From Desulfofundulus salinus (GTDB taxonomy: Bacteria > Bacillota > Desulfotomaculia > Desulfotomaculales > Desulfovirgulaceae), in contig NZ_RBWE01000001.1 in the NCBI RefSeq assembly GCF_003627965.1, positions 2,517,420-2,581,419 of the forward strand: DNA of 64,000 bases, written 5' to 3'. The translations under genes and the position numbers were made by a program. The notes beneath the pieces were generated by a model. It was not told where the DNA came from, searched no databases, and saw only the letters and a list, made by a program, of their open reading frames with translations. Shown here piece after piece: positions 1 to 8,947 of the stretch (positions are counted from its first letter, which is position 1; each line of letters begins with the position of its first letter).

Positions 1-75
1 TTGCCTTTTTATGGCTTAACCCTAAAAATTTTTCCAATTCCCCTTCAAAAAGTGCTTGACTTTTTACCGCTGCGC
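1..75 (-). repeat. copy 1 of a ~75-bp dispersed repeat
   Basis: Read on the minus strand, these bases match 27999-28074 on the plus strand with about five substitutions and one single-base indel. The unit is AT-rich and contains the words AAAAAGTCAAG and GGGTTAAG. Copy 1 reaches the first base of the window, so the element probably continues outside. No coding frame is apparent. It may be the end of a mobile or MITE-like element; that is inference. The rest of 76-181 is AT-rich and holds nothing recognisable. Confidence 0.75.
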
Positions 76-181
76 TCCAAAAATTTAAATGTATAAATCC
101 ACTTTAAGCTCGGTAGTTACCCACCTCCTTTTCCATAATTTTTTACTTTAAAAATTTTTGGTAAATTGTTGGTACAAAAAA

Positions 182-1795
182 TTATTTAAGGACAGACATT
201 TCCCGAACAGTTATGGCAAAGTCCGGGCAGACCGTGAGGCATCTCAGGCAGCCCATGCATTTTTCGGTGTGGGCCGCCACCATGGGCTTGTAACCGGAGG
301 AATTGAAAAAACCTGATATAGTGAAGACGCCCAGGGTGCAAACTTCCTTGCAGTAACCGCACCCCTTGCAGATGTTGACATTTACTTCCACATTAAAGTG
401 GCGCAAGTCGCACGACAGGCAGCGTTGCGCTTCCCGGACGGCGGTGAGGTCGTCGTAACCCTGTTCCACCAGCTTGAAGCCGCCCTTGCGTTCTTCGGCG
501 GTTATTGCAGGAGCAATGTGGCGGGCGGTTCCTCTGGGGGCATCTTCCCGCAGGCTGACTTTGGTATCTTCGGCTAGTTTTTCGTCTATTACGCCGTTAC
601 CGCCTAGGTATTTGTCAATGGAGGAAGCCGCACGACGGCCCTGGGCAATGGCCTGGATGATGGAGGACGGTCCGGTAACCGCGTCACCGGCGGCAAATAC
701 GCCTTTAAGGGAGGTAGCTAGAGTGTCCGGGTCCACCTTAATGGTGCCGTCGGCATTGCCCTCCAGGCCCAGAGAAAATGCGTCGGCGGACTGCCCCACG
801 GCGGCGATCATGGTGTTGCAGCTGATGGTGAACTCGCTTCCCTCCACCGGAACCGGGCGGGGCCTGCCGCTTTCATCCGGCTCCCCCAGGGCCATTCTAA
901 CGCAAACAACATTGTTCTTCTCTATCGCTTTAGGAGTTGCCAGAAATTCAAACTTGATCCCTTCTTCGACAGCTTCCGCCACCTCTTCCGGGCTGGCCGG
1001 CATTTCAGCCCTGGTGCGCCGGTACAGCACCACCACTTCCCTAGCGCCCAGGCGTACCGAGGACCTAGCGGCATCTATGGCGGTATTGCCGCCTCCCACC
1101 ACCAGCACTTTTTCGCCCACCGCCGGAGGATTTCCGGTGTTAACGGCCCGCAGGAAGGATATGCCGTCCATCACCCCTACCGACCCGCCCTCAAGTTCGA
1201 TTCCCAATCCCAGCCAGGACCCAGCGGCCACAAGGACGGCGTCGTATCCTTCATACAATAGTTTTTCGGCCGATTCCACTCTGGCACCGGTTTTAATTTC
1301 CACGCCGCGATCCTTTATAACATTGATTTCCCTGTCCACCACCTCCTTGGGCAAGCGGTATTCGGGAATTCCGTAGCGCAGCATGCCGCCAGAGGAAGGC
1401 ATGACTTCGAAAACGGTGACCCGGTGTCCCTTTCCAGCCAAGTAGTAGGCCGCCGTCAATCCGCAGGGGCCGGCTCCCACCACGGCCACCTTTTTGCCAG
1501 TGGGCGGGATCGGGCCTAATTTACCCTTCCATGCTTCCCCGCCCTTTTCTACCGCCGCCCGCTTCAACATGCGAATGGCTACGGGCTCGTCGTACTGCTG
1601 GCGGGCGCATTTTGATTCGCAGGGATGGACGCAGGCGTACGCGCACACTGCGGGAAAGGGTATTCTTTCGCGGATTACGGACAATGCCTGGTCGAATTTA
1701 CCCTCTTTGATGCACCTGACATAACGCGGTACGTCAACTCCCGCCGGGCAGGCCTCCCTGCAGGGGGCTTTTGTTTTCACTTCCAGTTCTCCCAT
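182..1795 (-). CDS. GltD-like NAD(P)H flavoprotein fused to a ferredoxin domain
   Basis: A 537-residue cytosolic oxidoreductase that probably passes electrons between NAD(P)H and an adjacent 2-oxoacid:ferredoxin oxidoreductase. Visible are an N-terminal cysteine cluster (CREACPAG, then CAYACVHPCESKC) typical of glutamate synthase small subunits, an FAD fingerprint VVGAGPCGLTAAYYL near residue 105, and an NAD(P) fingerprint VVGGGNTAIDAARSS near 235. The last ~60 residues carry two 4Fe-4S motifs, CKGCGYCKEVC and CMGCLRCLTVCP. It is the last gene of the minus-strand operon starting near 5465. No separate ferredoxin (delta) subunit is encoded beside the complex, so the C-terminal domain may replace it. 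The family assignment is firm; the electron-carrier role is inferred from position and domain fusion. Confidence 0.85.
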   Translation of the reverse strand: MGELEVKTKAPCREACPAGVDVPRYVRCIKEGKFDQALSVIRERIPFPAVCAYACVHPCESKCARQQYDEPVAIRMLKRAAVEKGGEAWKGKLGPIPPTGKKVAVVGAGPCGLTAAYYLAGKGHRVTVFEVMPSSGGMLRYGIPEYRLPKEVVDREINVIKDRGVEIKTGARVESAEKLLYEGYDAVLVAAGSWLGLGIELEGGSVGVMDGISFLRAVNTGNPPAVGEKVLVVGGGNTAIDAARSSVRLGAREVVVLYRRTRAEMPASPEEVAEAVEEGIKFEFLATPKAIEKNNVVCVRMALGEPDESGRPRPVPVEGSEFTISCNTMIAAVGQSADAFSLGLEGNADGTIKVDPDTLATSLKGVFAAGDAVTGPSSIIQAIAQGRRAASSIDKYLGGNGVIDEKLAEDTKVSLREDAPRGTARHIAPAITAEERKGGFKLVEQGYDDLTAVREAQRCLSCDLRHFNVEVNVNICKGCGYCKEVCTLGVFTISGFFNSSGYKPMVAAHTEKCMGCLRCLTVCPDFAITVREMSVLK

Positions 1796-1886
1796 GGTTT
1801 TACGGGGTCAACTCCTTCCCGCATTGATAGCGCTTCGAAAAAACATTGGACACTTCAAGCTCGGGGTCCAGTTTTCAGTGGAAACC

Positions 1887-2423
1887 CTATTTTCTGAACA
1901 AACCCGCACCAGTGTACAGGGCCTTCACGTTCATCTCGGCGGTTTTCCCTGAAAATCTTCTGTTTACCACTTTAACCAGGCTCTCCAGGTCAACTAGGCG
2001 GGTAACGGCGCTCATAACGCCCAGGGCAATCATGTTGGCCGTACCCATATACCCCAGTTCTTCAGCTATTTCAGTAAAGGGGTAGCCGTAAAAGTTATCC
2101 CCGTTGCGCTCCTTCAGCAGCGTGGTATCGTAAAAAATTAGCACCCCGGACCGGGCCAGGTTTTCATACTTTTCCATGGCCCCTTCGGTGAGGACAAGGA
2201 CCACATCGGGATTTTGCACCTGCTGGAAAATGATTTCGTCCTTGTCGATGATCACCTCCGAAGCAGAGAAGCCGCCCCGGCTGGCTATGCCGTAAGACTG
2301 GGTCTGAACCACGTTTCTGCCTTCCAGTATGGCAGCTTCCGCCAGCATAATGCCGGCAACGATCAGCCCCTGGCCGCCTGACCCAGCCAAGATCACTTCA
2401 TATCTGTCTTTTTTGTCCATCAT
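1887..2423 (-). CDS. korC: 2-oxoacid:acceptor oxidoreductase, gamma subunit
   Basis: A 178-residue subunit of a thiamine-diphosphate, iron-sulfur 2-oxoacid oxidoreductase, which converts a 2-oxoacid plus CoA to acyl-CoA, CO2 and reduced ferredoxin. The diagnostic N-terminal stretch LAGSGGQGLIVAGIMLAEA and the GYGIASRGG-type segment (here QSYGIASRGGFSASEV) are present. Two ATG codons open the frame; the upstream AAGGGA suits either. It lies 16 bp after the beta gene and 92 bp before the flavoprotein gene. The substrate (pyruvate, 2-oxoglutarate or branched-chain) cannot be told from sequence, so the symbol is family-level only. Confidence 0.9.
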   Translation of the reverse strand: MMDKKDRYEVILAGSGGQGLIVAGIMLAEAAILEGRNVVQTQSYGIASRGGFSASEVIIDKDEIIFQQVQNPDVVLVLTEGAMEKYENLARSGVLIFYDTTLLKERNGDNFYGYPFTEIAEELGYMGTANMIALGVMSAVTRLVDLESLVKVVNRRFSGKTAEMNVKALYTGAGLFRK

Positions 2424-2439
2424 TTCCCTTGCCGCCTCC

Positions 2440-3258
2440 CTAAGACCGCATGGCCCTGGCCCGGATTTCTTCGTACCTGCTGTTGAAGTCTGGGGCGTCC
2501 CGGTCCACCAGCCTGCCGATGGGGAAATAGCCTTCCTCTCTGGGGTAGGTAACCGGGTTGTACTTTTCCACAGGAATGGCCTTTTCTTTAAGCCACCTGA
2601 ACATGGCCAGGGCCGGCTTTAGCTTGTTGTTGCGGCCAAAGTGGGTGGGGCAGGGGCTGATTACTTCCACGACGGAGAAGCCCTTTTTGGTCAGTGCTTC
2701 CGTGATCACTTTCTGTAGTTCCCACCCGTGGTAGGGGGTTCCCCTGGCCACGTAATTGGCGCCAGCCACCTCGGCCAGGGTACAAATGTCGATTTCCCTT
2801 TCAGGGTTCCCGTAAACGGTGGTACTGGTAAGCTTGTCGGAAGGGGTAGTACCGGAAACCTGCCCGCCCGTCATGCCGTAGTTCATATTGTTCACCACTA
2901 TGGCGGTAAGGTCTATATTCCGCCTGGCGGCGTGGATAAAGTGATTGCCGCCGATGGTTACGCTGTCCCCATCACCCATCAGGACCACCACATTAAGCTT
3001 GGAGTTGAAAGCCTTGATGCCCGTGGCAAAGGCCAGGGCCCGACCGTGAGTGGTGTGCAGGGCGTTGGTGACCACGTAGTCGTCGGCCTTTCCCCAGCAG
3101 CCTATGCCGGTTACTACCACTGTCTCCTCTTTTTTAAACTTCAGCTCCTCAAAGGCCCGCAGCAAGGCCCCCAGAACCGTGCCGTTGCCGCAGCCGGGAC
3201 ACCACATGTGCGGCAGCACACCATCCTTTAAATACTTCAAGCCTGTCGCGTAAGACAC
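2440..3258 (-). CDS. korB: 2-oxoacid:acceptor oxidoreductase, beta (TPP-binding) subunit
   Basis: A 272-residue catalytic subunit carrying thiamine diphosphate. The N-terminal WCPGCGNGTVLGALLRA segment and the TPP/Mg motif GDGDSVTIGGNHFIHAARRN around residues 95-115 are intact, followed by NNMNYGMTGGQ. The start is GTG at 3258, preceded by GAGAGGTG. The gene follows the alpha subunit gene by 42 bp. Family members of this length work with separate alpha and gamma chains, all present here. Substrate unknown. Confidence 0.92.
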   Translation of the reverse strand: MSYATGLKYLKDGVLPHMWCPGCGNGTVLGALLRAFEELKFKKEETVVVTGIGCWGKADDYVVTNALHTTHGRALAFATGIKAFNSKLNVVVLMGDGDSVTIGGNHFIHAARRNIDLTAIVVNNMNYGMTGGQVSGTTPSDKLTSTTVYGNPEREIDICTLAEVAGANYVARGTPYHGWELQKVITEALTKKGFSVVEVISPCPTHFGRNNKLKPALAMFRWLKEKAIPVEKYNPVTYPREEGYFPIGRLVDRDAPDFNSRYEEIRARAMRS

Positions 3259-3300
3259 TGTAACACCTCTCTTCTTGCAGTTGTAAGGGCTTACGGGGCC

Positions 3301-4431
3301 TTATTTCATTACTTTCAGAATATCATGGGGAGTGATGATCTGCCCGTTGTACTTGTTAACCCTTCTTATGTCCTTATTGGAGCCTAGAGCTTTCTGCACC
3401 TCGCCGGCCACCTGCCCGGCGTAGTTCATTTCGGGCACTATAATCATTTTGGAGTTTTGTCCAAGGGCGGCCACTTCCTTATCCGGAAAAGGCCAAAGTG
3501 TGATCAGTTGCAGAACCACCGCCTTGATGCCGTTTTTCCTAGCTTCCAGGGCCGCCGCCCGGGCCGCCCTGGTGGTAGCACCGAAAGCTACCAGCAACAC
3601 CTCAATATCGTCGTCGGTGTAAAAGCTCCTGGTCAACACAATTTCATCCCGGTGAAGTTCCAGCTTCCGGTGCAGTTGGGTGACCCGCCACGTGGCGTTG
3701 GCCGGGCTGTTGTTGCTGTAACCGTCCGGCCCGTGCATTGAGCTGGACACGTGGAAGACGTATTTATCTCCGTAGGCAGCCAGGGGGGCTACCCCGTCTT
3801 CATCGGCTACAAAGGGCTTGTACTGATCCGGTGGGCCGGTGGGCCTTTTCCTGTCTATCACTTCCAATTCGCCCGGGGCCGGAGCTATAAAGTTCTCCCG
3901 CATGTGGCCCACTATCTCGTCGGCGGCCAGGATCACCGGAACACGGAACTTTTCGGCAAAGTTAAAGGCCTGAACCGTCAGGGTGAAGCATTCTTTCACC
4001 GATGAGGGCGAAAGAGAAATGATCGCCTGATCCCCGTGCCGACCCCACCGGATCTGCATTACGTCCGACTGGGCGGGCCTGGTGGCAAGGCCGGTGCTGG
4101 GGCCGGCCCGCTGTACGTTTATAATCACGCAGGGCACTTCACCCATTACTGCCAGGCCCAGGTTTTCCTGCATCAGCGAAAATCCCGGTCCGCTGGTGGC
4201 CGTGAAGGCTTTGGCGCCTGCCAGAGAAGCCCCCACCACGGCGGCTATGCTGGCGATTTCATCTTCCATCTGAATGTACACGCCACCGACCTTGGGCATG
4301 ACCCGTGAGCATTCCTCGGCAATCTCCGAAGAAGGGGTAATCGGGTAACCGGCATAAAACCTGGCCCCGGCGTAGATAGCCCCCTCGACGATGGCCTGGT
4401 TACCCTGAATTAGTCTTGCTTCCTGCTGCAA
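3301..4431 (-). CDS. korA: 2-oxoacid:acceptor oxidoreductase, alpha subunit
   Basis: A 376-residue subunit with the family hallmarks ARFYAGYPITPSSEIAE near residue 25, a TSGPGFSLMQENLGLA block near 80 and RAGPSTGLATRPAQSD near 108. It pairs with the beta and gamma genes downstream to form the complete oxidoreductase. The start is TTG at 4431 with GGATGGTGGG upstream. It sits 33 bp after the dehydrogenase gene and is evidently cotranscribed. The gamma domain is separate rather than fused to this chain, the arrangement usual for KorABC and VorABC-type complexes. Confidence 0.92.
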   Translation of the reverse strand: MQQEARLIQGNQAIVEGAIYAGARFYAGYPITPSSEIAEECSRVMPKVGGVYIQMEDEIASIAAVVGASLAGAKAFTATSGPGFSLMQENLGLAVMGEVPCVIINVQRAGPSTGLATRPAQSDVMQIRWGRHGDQAIISLSPSSVKECFTLTVQAFNFAEKFRVPVILAADEIVGHMRENFIAPAPGELEVIDRKRPTGPPDQYKPFVADEDGVAPLAAYGDKYVFHVSSSMHGPDGYSNNSPANATWRVTQLHRKLELHRDEIVLTRSFYTDDDIEVLLVAFGATTRAARAAALEARKNGIKAVVLQLITLWPFPDKEVAALGQNSKMIIVPEMNYAGQVAGEVQKALGSNKDIRRVNKYNGQIITPHDILKVMK

Positions 4432-4463
4432 ATTGGCCCACCATCCTTTTAACTAATTGAAAA

Positions 4464-5465
4464 TTACAAGAGGTGACTTTCCCATACTTCCGGGTTAGCC
4501 AGGTACTGCGGCCGGCGGCCCTCCAGAACGTCCAAAATGCCCTGTGACACATCAGTAGCCATGTTGATCAGTGCCAGGTCGGACATGGCGGCCATGTGTG
4601 GCGTTAACAGGACGTTATCCAGTTCGAACAGGGGCATGTCCTTTCCAGGGGGCTCTCTTTCAAAAACATCTAGTGCCGCTCCAGCCAGCCTGCCTTCCTT
4701 TAAAGCCCTGTAAAGCGCTTCCTCGTCTACAATACCGCCCCTAGAGGTGTTGATTAAATATGCCGTGGGCTTTACCAGGAATAACTCCCTTTCCCCGACC
4801 AGGTGATGGGTATCCTTTGTATAGGGCACGTGAAGGGATATAAAATCGGAATCGCGCAAAACATCGTCCAAGCTCTGGCAGCGCTCGACCCCGGCGGATT
4901 TAAAGACCGATTCAGAAACCAGAGGATCATAGGCTTTGACCCTCATATAAAGACATTTTCCGGCAATCTCGGCCACCCGGCAGGCTATCCTGCCCAGGCC
5001 CACCAGACCCAGCACCTTACCCTTCAATTCCAGGGTTGTGTAGCCCAGTTTCTGAACTAGGCCGGGCAGCGACCCGGCGGCACAAAATTCACCCTGCCTG
5101 AAGGCTTTTTCTGCCTTGTTAAAATTACGGGCGCAGTGCAGCATTGCCCAGAGGGTATGTTCCGCCACGGCGTTGGTGTTAGCCCCGGGGGTGTGCACCA
5201 CCGCTATGCCCAGGCGCGTGGCCGACTGTAGATCGATATTGTCCAGACCGATGCCGTGGCGGCCAATAACCTTGAGCCTTTTGCCGGCCTCCATCAAACG
5301 GGCCGTAATTCTGGAACTCCTGATCAGCAGGGCATCGGCGTCCCCGATAAGCGGCAACAAGTCGTCTTCCGACGGGCTTGGAGCTATGACGACCCGAGCC
5401 TTTTTTTGCAGCAGATCAATCCCTACCGGAGATATGGATTCTGTAAGTAAAACCTTAAAATTCAA
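4464..5465 (-). CDS. D-isomer-specific 2-hydroxyacid dehydrogenase (SerA-like)
   Basis: A ~333-residue NAD-dependent dehydrogenase that interconverts 2-hydroxyacids and 2-oxoacids. Seen are the nucleotide-binding GLVGLGRIACRVAEIAG segment, the TSRGGIVDEEALYRAL block and the catalytic-histidine region LLTPHMAAMSD. It has no ACT domain, so it is shorter than many phosphoglycerate dehydrogenases. I place the start at TTG 5463-5465 because GAGAGGGTG lies six bases upstream; another TTG 24 bp further up is poorly served. As first gene of the operon it may feed the 2-oxoacid oxidised by KorABC; that is inference. Confidence 0.85.
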   Translation of the reverse strand: MNFKVLLTESISPVGIDLLQKKARVVIAPSPSEDDLLPLIGDADALLIRSSRITARLMEAGKRLKVIGRHGIGLDNIDLQSATRLGIAVVHTPGANTNAVAEHTLWAMLHCARNFNKAEKAFRQGEFCAAGSLPGLVQKLGYTTLELKGKVLGLVGLGRIACRVAEIAGKCLYMRVKAYDPLVSESVFKSAGVERCQSLDDVLRDSDFISLHVPYTKDTHHLVGERELFLVKPTAYLINTSRGGIVDEEALYRALKEGRLAGAALDVFEREPPGKDMPLFELDNVLLTPHMAAMSDLALINMATDVSQGILDVLEGRRPQYLANPEVWESHLL

Positions 5466-6246
5466 ATATTTCACCCTCTCAGGTTCCAAACAAATATTAG
5501 ACTAAGCAAATTCAACTAGATTCTAATAATGGAAAAACTTCAAAAAGAATAATGAAAAGGACTTGCTGCAGGAATTAATAGAGAGATTACTGAAGAAGGT
5601 GCAAAATGTTGGGCGTGGAATTGAAAAAGTAACTGAGGAAACCATAAAGAATATGCAAAAAGAAATGGAGGATATTAATTTGATATGGAAACCTGTAAAA
5701 GAACTGATAAGAAAACCATTTGTGTAAATATATTCCTGCTATCTGGCTATCCAATAAAGGCTTTTACCTGCCAGGAGTATAGGGCACTGCTGGAAGGCAA
5801 CCCGAGCGCCTAGTGGGATTCTGCCGGGGATAGACCCCTTGGTTCCAGATACGGAACTTGGTTCCGTGCCTAAGATAAGTTTACCAGCCCATTAAGGTGA
5901 ATGTCAATAGTTTCTTTGTAATCTTTTTACACTTTTGTCCATTCACAAAGTTATGCAAATAATATATTACCAGAATATACTGAAAAATTGGTGGCTTATA
6001 TTTTACTACCTTGGGGTGCACCATAAAGCTGCAAGAGAGGACTCTCGAGTGAGAACCCGCCGTTAAACGCCAGTGCTGTTCAGAAATTGTTGCCCTCGAG
6101 CATTCAGGCGGCCACCCCGGGGAAATGAACTATTTTTCTCAAAAGGGTCGTTAGACCCCATCCTTACCTGGCTTATAGCCCCTGCCGGGGGCGCGAATTC
6201 GTATCTGGGAACTCCGGGCTTTTCTACCGGCACCTGGAACATGAAC
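5466..6246. other. 780-bp degraded intergenic stretch
   Basis: No intact gene is visible. Around 5530-5727 there is an open plus-strand frame whose last 54 codons (from TTG 5563) read like a charged amphipathic helical peptide ending KPVKELIRKPFV. A start-like ATG at 5529 is out of frame with it, as if a small gene had been frameshifted. Bases 5740-5890 contain several short inverted repeats around GGAACTTGGTTCC but match no RNA family I can name. The remainder looks like decayed sequence. Confidence 0.45.
5563..5727 (+). pseudogene. possible small helical ORF, likely a remnant
   Basis: A 54-codon open frame starting at TTG with hydrophobic/charged heptad-like character (LLQELIERLLKK, then MQKEMEDINLIW). 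Codon usage is AT-rich compared with neighbours. There is no strong ribosome site; the open frame extends upstream to 5530 without an ATG. I do not recognise the family. It could be a decayed antitoxin-sized gene or chance. Confidence 0.3.
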
Positions 6247-7083
6247 TCAAGATAAGGCTTCCCTAATCAGGGCATCCTGGCCCGCCGGTGCATATGGTTC
6301 TTTTCCGCTAAAGGCGTCAGTTATTCTCCTGGCGGCCTCTTTTACTTTTTCCGCATAAAAAGGCATTACTTCCGGGTTCATCTGCGCAGCCAGTCCGATA
6401 CATGCAATGACCATATTGACATTGCCATACAGGTCGAAGATCGGGGCACTTACACCGCAAATTCCCGGTGTATGCTCTTCATAACTCTCCGCATAGCCCT
6501 TGGCACGAATTTGCTTTAAATGTTCCATGAATTGTTCAATATTCGTTATGGTCCTGTTTGTAAACTGCTTGATCCCCACCTTTCTAATAATTTCCTCCGC
6601 TTCTTTTTCATCCAAAAAAGCTAAAAAGCACTTGCCAAAGGAAGCGCTGGTGATGGGGAAATACTGCCCAATACTCACTGTGACGCGAACCGGCCGGTTG
6701 GGTTCTTCCTTAGCCACGTACATTAATCGGTTGCCCGATATGGGTTCTACAAGAACGCTCGTTTGCCCGGTTTGTTCGGCCAACCATTTCAGATGTGGCC
6801 TGGCCGTTTTAAGGTAGTCAATAAATTCCGCCGCCCTGGCTCCCAGGACAATCAGATACGAACCAAGGCTATAATGTTTTGAATCTTCATCATAGGAAAC
6901 AAAACGGTATTCATTGAGCACTTTTAAAATGCGGTAGCAGGTGCTTTTGTTAATTGATAGATCCCTTGAAATTTCGGATAATGTACTTAAACGGTGTTTG
7001 TAACGGCTCAGGTATTCCAGGATTTTAATGGCCGTTTCTACGGCCGGAACCTCTGACCTGTTCTTTTTACTTTCGTTTAGCAT
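6247..7083 (-). CDS. IclR-family transcriptional regulator
   Basis: A 278-residue DNA-binding regulator. The N-terminal ~75 residues form a winged helix-turn-helix (ETAIKILEYLSRY, then LSEISRDLSINKSTCYRIL) and the remainder is the IclR effector domain (SGNRLMYVAKEEPNRPVRV; HTPGICGVSAPIFD). I chose ATG 7083 because AAGGGG lies upstream and the protein then has family length; the open frame runs about 74 codons further upstream without conserved sequence. It follows the MFS gene on the same strand. IclR regulators often control catabolic genes nearby; here the KorABC/dehydrogenase operon or the MFS gene are candidates, unproven. Confidence 0.88.
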   Translation of the reverse strand: MLNESKKNRSEVPAVETAIKILEYLSRYKHRLSTLSEISRDLSINKSTCYRILKVLNEYRFVSYDEDSKHYSLGSYLIVLGARAAEFIDYLKTARPHLKWLAEQTGQTSVLVEPISGNRLMYVAKEEPNRPVRVTVSIGQYFPITSASFGKCFLAFLDEKEAEEIIRKVGIKQFTNRTITNIEQFMEHLKQIRAKGYAESYEEHTPGICGVSAPIFDLYGNVNMVIACIGLAAQMNPEVMPFYAEKVKEAARRITDAFSGKEPYAPAGQDALIREALS

Positions 7084-7305
7084 TTCCAAACCCCTTGTCT
7101 TTTTTAATTTAACTTTTCCAAGAAATGTTTCATACCTGGAACCTTGTTTCTCTTGAAAATTATACGGTTTCTGGTTCCATCCTGTCAACGGTATCCGGGC
7201 AAAGAGATGAACCTCAACAACCTTATCAACTACATTTATGAAAAGCCCGGCCGGGCCGGAATCATGGCCTCGAGCGGCAAAACGTACTGTCCCACCTCTT
7301 CTCAT

Positions 7306-8631
7306 CTACTCCCTGGTTTCAGCGGCCCACGGGAAGCGCCGGATGAGGAACAAAGCCAGCACGAGCCCTGCTACCGCCAGGAGGTTGAGAGCCTGAAATA
7401 CCGCCGGTACGCCCAGGTGGTCGGCCAGCATCCCCAGCAGGGTTACTCCCACGCCGCCCATACCCACACCAAAGCCAATGGTAAAGCCGCTGGCCAGCCC
7501 CTTGCGGTGGGGCATAAGCTGCTGCCCAAGGACGATGGTGGTGGAAAAGGTACTGATCAGCGCCGCCCCTATCAGGGCCAGCAGCACCAGGGCGGTCAAA
7601 CCGCCACCGGCATGGAGGAATAAATAGATCAGGGGGATGAGCAGGGCCATGGAACCGGCCATCACCCGGGGGGCTCCCAGGACGTCGGTTAAAGGACCGC
7701 CCAACAGGGTGCCGAAGGCCCCGGCCAGCAGGAAGACGGAAACAAAATACCCGGCCAGGTGGGCATCGCCGTGCAAATAGTCGGTGTAATAAAGGGGCAC
7801 GTAGGTAGAAAGCCCCGCGTGCAGCCAGGAACGGAAAATGATATAAATGAGGAGCAGGGTAAAGGCAACCAGGGTTCCCTTGTTCAATTCCACACCGGCA
7901 GTTTGCGTAGAAGTCCGGTTCTTCCCTGAAAGGGGTGTCCCGCTTCTTTCTTTTCCATCTGCAGGGCCTCTTAAAGCCTGCCCTATCCTTTCTTCCTGCA
8001 GGGAATTAAGGCGCGGCCAGCAAAACACCAGCAGGCCGGCGGTAACCAGGCCGGGCAAAACGAAATAAACCGTGGCCTTCGGCCCGCCCAGGGTCAAGAG
8101 CCAGGCCATGAACAGGGAGCCCAGGCCAAAACCCAGGTTTCCGCCCACGGAAAATACGGCCATGCCGCTTCCCTTGCGCACACCGCTGGCCAGGTTGGCC
8201 GCGCGGGAACCTTCCGGGTGGTAGGCCGCCACACCCAGGCTGGAGACGGCCACCGCCAGCAGGAGAAGGGAAAACCAGGGTAAACGGCCGGTAGCGGCCA
8301 GGCCCATGCCGGCCACCAGGCAACCCAGCGGCAAAAGCCAGCGGGCCGGACGCCGGTCGGCAAAATAGCCGAAAACAGGCTGGATAACCGATGAAGCCAC
8401 GTTGGACACAAGCACTAAAAGACTGGTCTGGGCATAGGTAAGAGTAAAGGCCTGCTTTAATACCGGCAGCAAAGCGGGTAAGGCACCCTGGGCCATGTCG
8501 GTGACCAGGTGGCCCCAGGATAAGAGCAAGAGCACACCCGCAATCGGCCCCCCCTGTTTTGCCGCCTTTCCCGCCGGCACTGCGCTTCTTGTTGCTTCCA
8601 TTTTTGATACGGACAAATATTCCACCCCCAC
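7306..8631 (-). CDS. MFS exporter, fosmidomycin-resistance (Fsr) type
   Basis: A ~441-residue inner-membrane protein with about 12 hydrophobic segments and a charged central loop (residues ~205-240). The start of the transport domain, LLLSWGHLVTDMAQGALPALLP, and the QPVFGYFADRRPARWLLP loop are typical of the Fsr branch of the major facilitator superfamily. Substrate unknown; the name reflects homology only. The exact start is uncertain: GTG 8631, a TTG four codons in, or ATG 8601 are possible, the GGGGGTGG run favouring the TTG. Confidence 0.8.
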   Translation of the reverse strand: MGVEYLSVSKMEATRSAVPAGKAAKQGGPIAGVLLLLSWGHLVTDMAQGALPALLPVLKQAFTLTYAQTSLLVLVSNVASSVIQPVFGYFADRRPARWLLPLGCLVAGMGLAATGRLPWFSLLLLAVAVSSLGVAAYHPEGSRAANLASGVRKGSGMAVFSVGGNLGFGLGSLFMAWLLTLGGPKATVYFVLPGLVTAGLLVFCWPRLNSLQEERIGQALRGPADGKERSGTPLSGKNRTSTQTAGVELNKGTLVAFTLLLIYIIFRSWLHAGLSTYVPLYYTDYLHGDAHLAGYFVSVFLLAGAFGTLLGGPLTDVLGAPRVMAGSMALLIPLIYLFLHAGGGLTALVLLALIGAALISTFSTTIVLGQQLMPHRKGLASGFTIGFGVGMGGVGVTLLGMLADHLGVPAVFQALNLLAVAGLVLALFLIRRFPWAAETRE

Positions 8632-8947
8632 TTATGCTACAAGCACAACTGCCCCTGTAGAGTTTTAATCTGACGGCAACATCATTAAAGTTAATCTTAC
8701 TCCTCCCCCTCCTTTTGTGGCAATGTCAAAAAGGCAGCAAATATAAAGTTAACATGTTAATATTCAATTCTTTTTACCGTTTTTCGGGAGCTTTTGGGGG
8801 CACAAAAAAACTGCCGTCCTTAAAAAGACGGGCAGCAACTATGCCAGGAAAGAAACCAAAATATGTATATTTCAACATGTATATTTCAACAAATAAATCC
8901 TTTCAAGAAAAAAGTATGCTGCCTGCAAGCAGGGCCAGAGAACATCC
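8632..8947. other. intergenic, promoter side of the MFS gene plus a terminator
   Basis: Holds the upstream region of the MFS gene and the terminator of the AhpD-like gene (8804-8836). A direct repeat of ATATTTCAACA occurs at about 8867-8892. No gene is seen. Confidence 0.5.
8804..8836 (-). terminator. rho-independent terminator of the AhpD-like gene
   Basis: On the minus strand CTGCCCGTC and GACGGCAG pair around a TTTTTAAG loop and are followed by seven T residues. It lies about 110 bp beyond the stop at 8948. Confidence 0.8.

Noticed and set aside
474-1376. Long open frame on the plus strand opposite the GltD-like gene
   Set aside because: It mirrors a well-conserved gene on the other strand and shows no motif or ribosome site; high GC produces such antisense frames.
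5735-5900. Structured non-coding RNA candidate with several inverted repeats
   Set aside because: No landmark of 6S, tmRNA, SRP or known riboswitches could be matched by eye; kept only as an uncertain note.
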